This document shows positions 53,305 to 60,804 of a DNA stretch of 63,523 bases, piece after piece. The position numbers and the translations under genes were made by a program. The stretch spans positions 1 to 63,523 of the IMG/VR virus record IMGVR_UViG_3300044712_001865; one strand, given 5' to 3'. The notes beneath the pieces are model-generated. The model saw nothing but the letters and a program-made list of their open reading frames with translations. It was not told where the DNA came from and did not search any database. The DNA comes from a virus. Position 1 is the stretch's first letter. Every line of letters starts with the position of its first letter.

Positions 53305-54060
53305 TTAAATATTAAAAAAACTACAACAATCAATAACTTCAAGTCTGTTTGATTGTTGTATTTCAAGAACTCCTGTTGAGTTTGTAGTGGTGATTTTGTC
53401 TATATATTTAAATATATCATACGTATCAATTTTATTATTTTCTGTTATAAACCAATTATCATCATTTACATCAATAAAACAATGACTAACAAACAACTCT
53501 ATTCTTTCAACATTATACTTCTCTTTTAACTCTTTGCAAACTTTATTAACATTTTCAATATGATAATGGCAAGATTTGTCTTCTTCGTGGAGTTCAGGGA
53601 TTATTATGGAGACTTTTTTATAATCTTTAATTGAAAAATAATCTTGATTAAGACAATCATTTTCACTTTCAAGATTTGGATATGTAAAATATGTACTATT
53701 ATCAGCAATTTCGTTATATCTATCACTATCATCTTCATTTAAAAATAACACTGCATTATCCTCAGGAATATTCCATTTTGGAAGGATGTTAAAACAGCCA
53801 CTATCTAATATATCAAAAGTCATTAATCTTACATCATTATTAAATAAATCTTCACTTATTGAATTGATTAATTTATCACAAACTGGGATATATGGTATAA
53901 ATAATGATTGTATTTTTTTTGTTTCTTGACTTAAATAAACCAACGGACTCAAATCGCCGTCTTTTAAAAAAAGCACAACATCATCACCTTGCTTAATTGC
54001 ATCTAAATTAGTAAATTCTATTTCAAACTTACTATTCTTTTTATAATCTAAAACTACCAT
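53305..54060 (-). CDS. PRPP-synthetase-like protein, divergent
   Basis: A 251-residue protein resembling ribose-phosphate pyrophosphokinase over its length: SLFIPYIPVCDKLINSISED (compare L-x-I-P-Y-x-P-x-x-R), RLMTFDILDS (compare V-x-T-L-D-x-H), VERIELFVSHCFI, then KITTTNSTGVLE and LEVIDCCSFF. The usual D-D-I-x-D-T-G-G-T PRPP loop is replaced by IIPELHEEDKS, so activity is doubtful. The Prs-like link is inference from spacing and motif echoes; a regulatory or inactive relative is possible. Confidence 0.55.
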   Translation of the reverse strand: MVVLDYKKNSKFEIEFTNLDAIKQGDDVVLFLKDGDLSPLVYLSQETKKIQSLFIPYIPVCDKLINSISEDLFNNDVRLMTFDILDSGCFNILPKWNIPEDNAVLFLNEDDSDRYNEIADNSTYFTYPNLESENDCLNQDYFSIKDYKKVSIIIPELHEEDKSCHYHIENVNKVCKELKEKYNVERIELFVSHCFIDVNDDNWFITENNKIDTYDIFKYIDKITTTNSTGVLEIQQSNRLEVIDCCSFFNI

Positions 54061-54086
54061 AAATAAATAATAAATAAAACTATATC

Positions 54087-54258
54087 AGTATGATAAATAT
54101 AAAAAATTAATTGTCAAGTAAAATATTTATTTCTTTTTAAATAAAAAATAATTTATAGTTTAAACTATAGATAAAATAAAGACCTTATTACAATAATAAA
54201 AAATATTTTAAAAATATTAAAAAAATCTTGACAATAAGAAAATAATGTTTATTATACT
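54087..54258. promoter_or_regulatory. Bidirectional promoter module, copy 6
   Basis: The leftward promoter has -35 at 54112-54117 and CATACT at 54087-54092; the rightward has TTGACA at 54228-54233 and TATACT at 54253-54258. Both spacers are 19. The interior holds TATAGTTTAAACTATA and AGATAAAATAAAGA. It serves the Prs-like operon leftward and the Sak4-HNH-RtcB operon rightward. Confidence 0.75.
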
Positions 54259-54289
54259 GATATAGTTTTATTTATTATTTATTTTATTT

Positions 54290-54469
54290 ATGAAAGATAG
54301 TCAAGAATTTTATAATTTTTTAGATAGTTATGAATATAATAACAATGATATTCAATTTGAAAAAGAGTGGACACAAGATAAAATGAAAAAAGTTTTAAGA
54401 AATATATCTTTATTTGATAAAGAAAAAAATATTGATTTTGTAAAAGAAGTCAATGAGTTAGTTTTATAG
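54290..54469 (+). CDS. Small acidic protein, 59 residues
   Basis: ATG at 54290 to TAG at 54469. Polar, with MKDSQEFYNFLDSYEY at the start and a helical C-terminus (FVKEVNELVL). It directly follows the promoter and the shared U-rich leader and precedes the Sak4-like gene by 21 bp, which supports it as a real gene. Function is unknown. Confidence 0.6.
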   Translation: MKDSQEFYNFLDSYEYNNNDIQFEKEWTQDKMKKVLRNISLFDKEKNIDFVKEVNELVL

Positions 54470-54490
54470 TTATTATTATTTGTTTATTAT

Positions 54491-55459
54491 ATGAGTGAAA
54501 TTATTTTTATTGAAAACAAAACACAACCAAAATATTTAAAAGGTATTATTTTTGGAGATAGCGGAACTGGAAAGAGTGTTTTTGCCGCGTCTTTTGCTAA
54601 GATGAGTTGTGAAAAAAGAAATATTAAAAAAATAATGTTAATTGATACAGAACAAGGATGGGGATGGTTAAAAATAAATGATAATTTAAAAGATATTAAT
54701 ATTATTGAACCTAAAATTGATAATATTACAAAACAAAATTTTTTAGATTTATTATCAAGTATTAAAACATATATAGCAAAAAATGAAATTGCTTGTTTAA
54801 TTATAGACAGTGCATCTCATGTAGGGGAGTTAATACAGGATCATGTTTTAGATAACATCAATTCAACTAAAAAAGAAAATCAAAAAATAGAAGATTTAAG
54901 ATTTTCAGATTGGGGAAAGGTTAGAAATATACAAAATAATATTCTTGATATGTTAAGAAATTTAAAATGTGATGTTTTGTTATGTTGTAGAGCAACATCA
55001 GAGAAGGAAACTAAATCCACAGACTATACTGCTGATAATGGAAAAACTTATCAAAAACAAACAATAATAGATGCAACAAATAGAACAGTAAAAGGATGGA
55101 AAACTATAACTTACGAATTTGATTTTACTATATTAGCAGAAGTTGAATTTAATATATTAGAAGAAAATATTAAAAAATTTAATTTTTTAGTTTTAAAAAG
55201 TAGAATTGAAAATGATGGAGAAAAAATACAAAATATTAATCATTGGTTTAATTTAATAGAAGTAATAGACTTTGAAAAAGAAAAAACAAAATTATTATTA
55301 AGTAGCAATGAAGTAGAATTAAAAAATCAATTTACATTTATTTATAATAATAAGAATAGTTTTACAACAGAACAATTTAATGAATTAGAAAAAATTAAAA
55401 ATAATTTGAAAACAGAATTATCAAAAAATACTAATGAAAATCATATTGATAATTGTTAG
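54491..55459 (+). CDS. Sak4-like RecA-fold ATPase (phage nucleotide-binding protein)
   Basis: A 322-residue protein with Walker A GDSGTGKS (22-29), then KIMLIDTEQGWGWL (Walker B-like strand) and CLIIDSASHVGELIQD, followed by SDWGKVRNIQNNILDMLRNL and a C-terminal helical tail. This is the AAA_24/Sak4 layout of phage single-strand annealing or recombination proteins, which work with SSB. No SSB is recognised nearby. Confidence 0.82.
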   Translation: MSEIIFIENKTQPKYLKGIIFGDSGTGKSVFAASFAKMSCEKRNIKKIMLIDTEQGWGWLKINDNLKDINIIEPKIDNITKQNFLDLLSSIKTYIAKNEIACLIIDSASHVGELIQDHVLDNINSTKKENQKIEDLRFSDWGKVRNIQNNILDMLRNLKCDVLLCCRATSEKETKSTDYTADNGKTYQKQTIIDATNRTVKGWKTITYEFDFTILAEVEFNILEENIKKFNFLVLKSRIENDGEKIQNINHWFNLIEVIDFEKEKTKLLLSSNEVELKNQFTFIYNNKNSFTTEQFNELEKIKNNLKTELSKNTNENHIDNC

Positions 55460-55495
55460 TATTTATTTTATTTTATTATTTTTATATTTATTTAT

Positions 55496-55828
55496 ATGGA
55501 AAAAAAAGACGAAAAAATTATTTTAGAAGATAACAATATTGAAATTGTTAGAGCTTTTGAAATTAAAAAGCAGATTAAAAAATTAGAGGAAGAATTTACA
55601 AATATTGAAAATTCTTTACTTGAAAAATATCAGGACGCTAACTATGTTAATAGTAATAATATTCAATTAACAATAAAAGCTGGTAGTAAAAAAGTTATTG
55701 ACAAAGAATATAGATTAAAAGAAATTTCTAAAAAAGAAAAAGAAATTGAAGAATTAAAAAAAAATCTTGATAACGAACCTGAAATTAAAGAGGGTAAAAA
55801 ATCTTTATTATTTAAAATTTTAGATTAG
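55496..55828 (+). CDS. Coiled-coil hypothetical protein
   Basis: A 110-residue protein with two charged coiled coils (about residues 20-45 and 75-95) around a small beta segment ([13 protein letters not shown]). The shape recalls small phage proteins found near Sak4 and single-strand annealing genes, but none can be named. It is in operon with the Sak4-like gene. Confidence 0.5.
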   Translation: MEKKDEKIILEDNNIEIVRAFEIKKQIKKLEEEFTNIENSLLEKYQDANYVNSNNIQLTIKAGSKKVIDKEYRLKEISKKEKEIEELKKNLDNEPEIKEGKKSLLFKILD

Positions 55829-55835
55829 TTTGTAT

Positions 55836-56309
55836 ATGATTGAAGTTAAAAATTTAATAGATTATTTGTTAATTGAAAATATTGTTTTAGATAAAAAAAC
55901 TGATTTTCATTATCAAATTAAAAATAAAATATTAGTGAATTTATTTTTTAATAAAAAAGATAACAATGTTAAGATTTATTGTAACGGAGCAAAAAATTCA
56001 TTGTATTTTTATTTATCAAAAGAGCAAAAGAATTTTGAACATTTTAAAAATTTATTAATAAATTGCATTAATGGAAATATGGCTTCTTTTGCAACAGAAA
56101 AAGATAAAAGATTAAGTAGTTTTAAAAAACAAAAAATGAAATTATTAAGAAAAGATAATTTATGCAAAATATGCGGTTGTGAATTAGATAATAAAACATC
56201 AACTATAGACCATATTATTCCTTTAAGTAAAGGTGGAGCGAATTTTTTAAATAACTTACAATTATTATGTAAAGATTGTAATTTAAAAAAAGCTGATTTA
56301 ATAATTTAA
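55836..56309 (+). CDS. HNH endonuclease
   Basis: A 157-residue protein from the ATG at 55836; an upstream TTG is rejected. The C-terminal HNH domain has [28 protein letters not shown] and KDCNLKKAD, so both zinc Cys pairs and the catalytic D-H are present. The first ~90 residues are a separate beta-rich domain with no known match. Homing or anti-host DNA cutting are both possible. Confidence 0.85.
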   Translation: MIEVKNLIDYLLIENIVLDKKTDFHYQIKNKILVNLFFNKKDNNVKIYCNGAKNSLYFYLSKEQKNFEHFKNLLINCINGNMASFATEKDKRLSSFKKQKMKLLRKDNLCKICGCELDNKTSTIDHIIPLSKGGANFLNNLQLLCKDCNLKKADLII

Positions 56310-56318
56310 ATAAAATTT

Positions 56319-57401
56319 ATGAAAATGAAAAAAAACTATTGTGAAATATTAGAAGCTGAAGCATTGGAGCAATTTAATAATTGTTGTAATCATATTGATT
56401 TTGTTCAGGGTGCTTTAATGCCAGATGCTCATACTGGATATTCTTTATGTATAGGTGGAGTAATAGGGTTAAAAAATACTATAGTTCCAGCTTGGGTAGG
56501 TTACGATATAGGATGTGGAATGTGTGCTATAAATACAAAAATTACTTTAAATGATATAAATCAATATAAACAATTGATTTATAAAAAAATTAAAGAAGCA
56601 ATTCCAATGGGTGAAAAGTATAATACAATCCCATCGAAAGAATATAGTTTAAATTTTAGTAAAACAAAATTACCACAACTATGTCGCAGAGAAATAGAAT
56701 ACCAAATTGGAACATTAGGTGGTGGAAATCATTTTATTGAAATCGATTATGATAAAAAAGAAAATATTTGGATTGTTATACATTCGGGCAGTAGAGGAAT
56801 AGGTTGGAAAATTGCTGACGCATATATGTCTTTTGATAAAAAAGAACAAGGTTTTTCTTTAGAGAGTGATATAGGTAATCAATATATAATAGACCAAAAT
56901 TTTTGTTTAGAATTTGCATTACAAAATAGGATGTTGATGTTAAAAAGAATTGAGGAAGTTTTTAAATCAATAATTGATTATAAGATTAAATTTGATTGGG
57001 ATAAAGTAATTAATAGAAATCACAATCATGCAGTGAAAAGTCATAATATGATAATACATAGAAAAGGAGCGACGCATGCAGAAAAGGGGATGCTTGGTGT
57101 AATTCCAGGAAATATGAAAGATGGCTCTTTTATAATAGAAGGTCTTGGGAATTCTGAATCATTATGGTCTAGTTCGCATGGTGCTGGCAGAGTATTATCG
57201 AGAGTACAAGCTGGTAAAGAAATTAAATTAGAAGATTTTAAAAATTCTATGGAAGGAATCATTTGTGAAGCATCTGAAAATACTAAAGATGAAAGCGTAT
57301 TCGCATATAAGAATATTTTTGATGTTATAAGAATTCAAGAAGAGCAAGGATTAATAAAGGTATTGAATTATTTAAAACCTATTATTAATTTTAAATCTTA
57401 A
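56319..57401 (+). CDS. rtcB: RNA-splicing ligase RtcB
   Basis: A 360-residue protein with the RtcB blocks in order: MPDAHTGYSLCIGGVIG, GYDIGCGM (metal site, 61-68), LGGGNHFIE, IHSGSRGIGWKIADAYM, NHNHA, then HRKGATHAEKGMLGVIPGNM and SSSHGAGRVLSR. RtcB ligates 2',3'-cyclic phosphate or 3'-phosphate RNA ends to 5'-OH with GTP and Mn. In phages it is thought to repair host or phage tRNA cut by defence nucleases. It is short of the 400-480 typical residues. The start could be 56319 or the next Met codon. Confidence 0.92.
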   Translation: MKMKKNYCEILEAEALEQFNNCCNHIDFVQGALMPDAHTGYSLCIGGVIGLKNTIVPAWVGYDIGCGMCAINTKITLNDINQYKQLIYKKIKEAIPMGEKYNTIPSKEYSLNFSKTKLPQLCRREIEYQIGTLGGGNHFIEIDYDKKENIWIVIHSGSRGIGWKIADAYMSFDKKEQGFSLESDIGNQYIIDQNFCLEFALQNRMLMLKRIEEVFKSIIDYKIKFDWDKVINRNHNHAVKSHNMIIHRKGATHAEKGMLGVIPGNMKDGSFIIEGLGNSESLWSSSHGAGRVLSRVQAGKEIKLEDFKNSMEGIICEASENTKDESVFAYKNIFDVIRIQEEQGLIKVLNYLKPIINFKS

Positions 57402-57415
57402 TTTATTTTTTGTAT

Positions 57416-57634
57416 ATGATTGCTGTAATAAGAAGCTTATTAATTTTTAGTTTATCTGTCTATTTTGTTTGTTTTATATTAAATGTCGAAATAAACTTTA
57501 ATGATTTAAAATCATTAACTGGATGGAATTTGTTAATCAATTTTATTTATGATTTAATGACAATTGTAATAATTACATTATTATCTTATTTATTAGCAGC
57601 TATTGTTTTACAACAGATATTGATATTAAAATAA
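57416..57634 (+). CDS. Small membrane protein
   Basis: A 72-residue protein from the ATG at 57416, which follows the same TTTGTATATGATTG phrase as the HNH gene. Two hydrophobic helices (about residues 4-22 and 45-65). Function is unknown. It is downstream of RtcB in the same operon. An 11-bp A/T inverted repeat (57646-57656/57662-57672) follows it. Confidence 0.55.
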   Translation: MIAVIRSLLIFSLSVYFVCFILNVEINFNDLKSLTGWNLLINFIYDLMTIVIITLLSYLLAAIVLQQILILK

Positions 57635-57703
57635 GAAATCAAAATATTAATAATACTATTAGTATTATTAATGAAGAGTTATTTAATAATTTAAATAAAA
57701 TTT

Positions 57704-58039
57704 ATGAAAATGAGTGAAAAACTTTATAATGCAAGAATTGAATATAATAAGGCACAAGATGAGGCTTTAAAATTTGATTTTATGCGAAAAACTGTATTAT
57801 CAAGATTAATTTTAGAAATGCAAAATCAAGAAAAAGTAACTAATACAAAAGCAGAACATATTGCAAGAAGTTGTAGACAATACGAAGATTTTATTGATAA
57901 AAGGTTAAAAGCAAAAAGATTAGCAAACGATAAATATGCAGAAGTTGAAAGATTGCAATACGAATTTAAAGAAAATGAATCTGAGAGTTATCAACGATAT
58001 CAACAAAATAAACTTACTGGCGGTGGGACTGGTGATTAA
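57704..58039 (+). CDS. Coiled-coil hypothetical phage protein
   Basis: A 111-residue helical protein, rich in Ala/Lys/Glu (LYNARIEYNKAQDEALKFDF, AEHIARSCRQYEDFI). Similar helical proteins occur in phages of many hosts next to replication genes, without known function. The end has a flexible G-G-G-T-G-D tail. It is the last gene of the operon from module copy 6. Confidence 0.6.
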   Translation: MKMSEKLYNARIEYNKAQDEALKFDFMRKTVLSRLILEMQNQEKVTNTKAEHIARSCRQYEDFIDKRLKAKRLANDKYAEVERLQYEFKENESESYQRYQQNKLTGGGTGD

Positions 58040-58065
58040 AAATTTTGATTTTTTCATTTTTTCAT

Positions 58066-58201
58066 TGTCAAGTAAAATATTTATTTAAAATAATTTATAG
58101 TCTACACTCTTTATTTTATCTAGACTTTATTAAAAAAAGAAAATTTATTTTAAAAATATTAAAAAAGTTCTTGACAATTAATTTTTTATATTTAATATAA
58201 T
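58066..58201. promoter_or_regulatory. Bidirectional promoter module, copy 7
   Basis: The rightward promoter has TTGACA at 58171-58176 and a perfect TATAAT at 58196-58201, spacer 19, for the gene at 58226. The leftward TTGACA (58066-58071) lacks a -10 and points into the end of the preceding gene. The interior is shorter and more diverged but still has ACTCTTTATTTTATCTAGA. Confidence 0.65.
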
Positions 58202-58225
58202 GATATTATTTTATTTATTTATTTT

Positions 58226-58966
58226 ATGAAAAAATGTTTTTATTTTCCAACTTGGGAAGAACGAGAAGATGTAATGATTAGTTTGGATGAAAAGACTATT
58301 GATATTCCATTCGCAAAAAATGGTTTTAATTTAACTAAAGATCAGGAATTTGCAAATCATATAGAGGTTGAATTAAGTCATAGTTTAGACTATGACAAAG
58401 TATATCGTGGAAATTTACAAAAAATTGGAGCATCTACCAGATCACAATCAAAGCAAGAATTTGAAGAACACCAAAATAAATATCCAAGATTTACAGAAAA
58501 TTTTGATAAATTATACATGGATAGTAGAGTTGAATTTATAGAAGGATATAGAGCTAAGAATATTAGATTTAATAAATCCACACCATCCGACCCAATCCTA
58601 GCTAAACTCTGCGAGCTAACAGGAGCTAAGATGTATGGTGATTATGTTGTTTTAAGCTCTGCAATTATTAAAAATACAATAGAGACTGAAGATGAATGTT
58701 TTGGTGAAGACGTTACTGTCTTCGGTGGTGATATTTATGAAGATGAAGAATTAACGAAATATTTGGCAGCGAAGCGAAATAATTATGATTTTGATTTTAA
58801 TACAATGTGTATGATAGATATAAATGACAATATTGAAATAAATAATCCTGGTGATTATGCAATAAAATATGAAATATTATATTGCAACATCTTCCAAGAA
58901 TACTCAAAATTCCTTAGTAATGAAGAAAATAAATGGGAGGAGTTAAGAGTTTTATTAAGTTTTTAG
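58226..58966 (+). CDS. Hypothetical protein, inverted paralogue of the 6.2-kb gene
   Basis: A 246-residue protein starting MKKCFYFPTWEE. It shares N-terminus, centre (STPSDPILAKLCELTGAKMY) and C-terminus with the protein at 6168-6812, but its middle (about residues 25-110) is longer and unrelated. It is the first gene after the promoter of module copy 7 and has the same U-rich leader as the paralogue. Function is unknown. Confidence 0.65.
   Translation: MKKCFYFPTWEEREDVMISLDEKTIDIPFAKNGFNLTKDQEFANHIEVELSHSLDYDKVYRGNLQKIGASTRSQSKQEFEEHQNKYPRFTENFDKLYMDSRVEFIEGYRAKNIRFNKSTPSDPILAKLCELTGAKMYGDYVVLSSAIIKNTIETEDECFGEDVTVFGGDIYEDEELTKYLAAKRNNYDFDFNTMCMIDINDNIEINNPGDYAIKYEILYCNIFQEYSKFLSNEENKWEELRVLLSF
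58574..58637 (+). repeat. 64-bp inverted repeat, copy 2
   Basis: Exact inverted copy of 6497-6560, inside the paralogous gene. It is markedly richer in G and C than the flanking DNA. Confidence 0.8.
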
Positions 58967-58999
58967 TTTTTATTTATTTTATTTATTTATTTAATTTTT

Positions 59000-59620
59000 A
59001 TGTCATTATTATTAAAAAGTTTAGAATTTACTTCTCATTTTGCAGATAAGAAGAGAGATACTTTAAATTCTATTTTAATTGAAAAACATCTAAATAACAT
59101 ATTTAGATTTGTTGCAACTGATGGTTTTATATTATCTATAATTGAAATAGATTTTACAGAATTTGAAAATGACTTGTTAATTTTAAATAAGTTATTTCTT
59201 AATAAAGAAGAGGTATTAATAAATATTGGTAGTAGAATATTTGATGAGATAATAGAGAATGAAAGTTTAATATTAAAAAATGTAAAAGAATTAGATTACA
59301 CTTTAAAAGAAAAATATATTTCTGCATTAAAATATAATAATAATTTTGATTTTGTATTAATGTCAATGTATAATTATCCTAAATATAAAGAAGTTATTGA
59401 TATAAAATTAGATAAAAATGAATGTGTTAAGCCTATATTTAATAATAGTTATTTATTTAGATTAACAGAAGCAGTTAATAAATTGGCAGATTTCTTTAAT
59501 AAACCAAGTATTGTTTTTGAAATAATGAATGATAACAGTACTTGTCAATTTAGAATATTATCTAATGATAATAAAATAATTAAAAATTGTTTTGTTATAT
59601 TAATGCCATTGAGACAATAA
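59000..59620 (+). CDS. Second beta-clamp-like protein (DnaN domain II/III-like)
   Basis: A 206-residue protein. RDTLNSILIEKHLNNIFRFV followed directly by ATDGFILSI is the clamp pattern L-N-x-I-L-I-E...V-A-T-D-G-x-x-L. MYNYPKYKEVI (compare F-P-x-Y-x-x-V-I) and the ending VILMPLRQ (compare V-L-M-P-M-R) support it. It would correspond to about the last two thirds of DnaN. With the clamp-like protein at 7028 it gives this phage two clamp relatives and no polymerase. Confidence 0.75.
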   Translation: MSLLLKSLEFTSHFADKKRDTLNSILIEKHLNNIFRFVATDGFILSIIEIDFTEFENDLLILNKLFLNKEEVLINIGSRIFDEIIENESLILKNVKELDYTLKEKYISALKYNNNFDFVLMSMYNYPKYKEVIDIKLDKNECVKPIFNNSYLFRLTEAVNKLADFFNKPSIVFEIMNDNSTCQFRILSNDNKIIKNCFVILMPLRQ

Positions 59621-59648
59621 GTTTTTTAGTATTTTATTTATTTATTTT

Positions 59649-60251
59649 ATGTTAAAAAAAGTTATTTTATTTATTTTAATATCAATTATTGTATTTTTAT
59701 TGTCATTAAATAAAAATGAAATAAAGATTATTAATAGTATAGGTTTTTATAATTATTATTATTATTATGATATGGTTGAATATATTGCAAAAAATGAAGG
59801 TAAACTATTAAAACCTTTTAAAGATATTAATAACAATCAACAACAAATTTGTTGCGGAGACAGGGAATATTATCTTGAACTAAAAAAAGCAAATAAATTA
59901 AATGATATTACAGCTATAGATTGTAAAATTAAATTATATCAAAGAGTAATAGATATTGATAAAATTTCTCGTAAATTATTCTCTGATATTGAAATTCCAA
60001 TAACAAAAAGATATAAATTTTTTCAAGCTATTAATGATATTATTTATATGACTGATATTAGTGGAAGTAGATTTAAAAGAACCGTGACCGCTGAATTGCT
60101 ATTAACGGAAGACTTTATAAACGATTTTCAAATGCAAAAAAAAGTTGACAAAGAATTGCAAGAAATCTATATTACTAAAAACAAATCTTTAAATGCAGGA
60201 ATGTTTAAAAGATATAGAAAAAATGCAAATTTAATTTTTTTAAATAAATAG
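59649..60251 (+). CDS. GH24-like lysozyme with N-terminal membrane anchor, divergent
   Basis: A 200-residue protein with a strong N-terminal hydrophobic anchor (residues 4-20). Then YIAKNEGKLLKPFKD carries Glu50 and Asp59 at the lysozyme E-x8-D spacing, but the following T-I-G-Y-G-H is replaced by QQQICCGDR. IKRYKFFQAINDIIYMTD fits the second helical block. It may be a signal-arrest endolysin, an inactive relative, or a tail-tip enzyme. It is in operon with the clamp-like gene, away from the other lysis genes. Confidence 0.6.
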   Translation: MLKKVILFILISIIVFLLSLNKNEIKIINSIGFYNYYYYYDMVEYIAKNEGKLLKPFKDINNNQQQICCGDREYYLELKKANKLNDITAIDCKIKLYQRVIDIDKISRKLFSDIEIPITKRYKFFQAINDIIYMTDISGSRFKRTVTAELLLTEDFINDFQMQKKVDKELQEIYITKNKSLNAGMFKRYRKNANLIFLNK

Positions 60252-60254
60252 ACT

Positions 60255-60470
60255 ATGACGAAGAAAAATATTGAAATAATTGACGAATTAAAAGAAAAAT
60301 TTAATCATAAAGATTGCAAGAAAATGAATGAATTGTTTGATAAAGAATTAACAAGACATTTTAATAAAAGATATATTTTAATTGATATGCAAAGAAAATT
60401 TAAACAATCGTTTGTTATTACTTTACAACAGCTAGAGAATTACATAGAAACTTATCCAATATTTGCTTAA
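60255..60470 (+). CDS. Hypothetical small protein
   Basis: A 71-residue Lys-rich helical protein directly after the lysozyme-like gene. It overlaps the convergent VRR-NUC gene by 53 bp. No function is recognised. Confidence 0.5.
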   Translation: MTKKNIEIIDELKEKFNHKDCKKMNELFDKELTRHFNKRYILIDMQRKFKQSFVITLQQLENYIETYPIFA

Positions 60471-60804
60471 ACTCTTCAAAAGTTCTAATGATATATGTTT
60501 TAAAACCTTGTTTTTCAAGTGAATTAATAACCTCCTTTTGATTTTCCGATAATTTACCACTTAAAGATTTAAATTCAATAAAAAGTATTTTACCTTTGCA
60601 TAAAATCATTAAATCAGGGAAACCGAGTTTCCGTCCCATTAAAGTAAATTTATTTTGCTGAAACATTACTTTTTTATCAATTATTGATATTGTTTCGTTC
60701 GGTGAATGATGTGAAAAACACAAGCCTCTATTTTCGTATTTTAGTTTTAAATATTGAACACAATTTTGATGTAATTGAAATTCGGGGTTGTTATATTTTT
60801 TCAT
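60418..60804 (-). CDS. VRR-NUC domain nuclease
   Basis: A 128-residue protein with the VRR-NUC core: GRKLGFPDLMIL (G-x-P-D-L) and KILFIEFKSLSGKLSENQKE (E-x-K and the Q-x-x-x-I/L end). These are Holliday-junction-type or structure-specific nucleases common in phages. It overlaps the ATP-grasp gene by 14 bp and may be translated with it. Confidence 0.85.
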   Translation of the reverse strand: MKKYNNPEFQLHQNCVQYLKLKYENRGLCFSHHSPNETISIIDKKVMFQQNKFTLMGRKLGFPDLMILCKGKILFIEFKSLSGKLSENQKEVINSLEKQGFKTYIIRTFEEFKQILDKFLCNSLAVVK

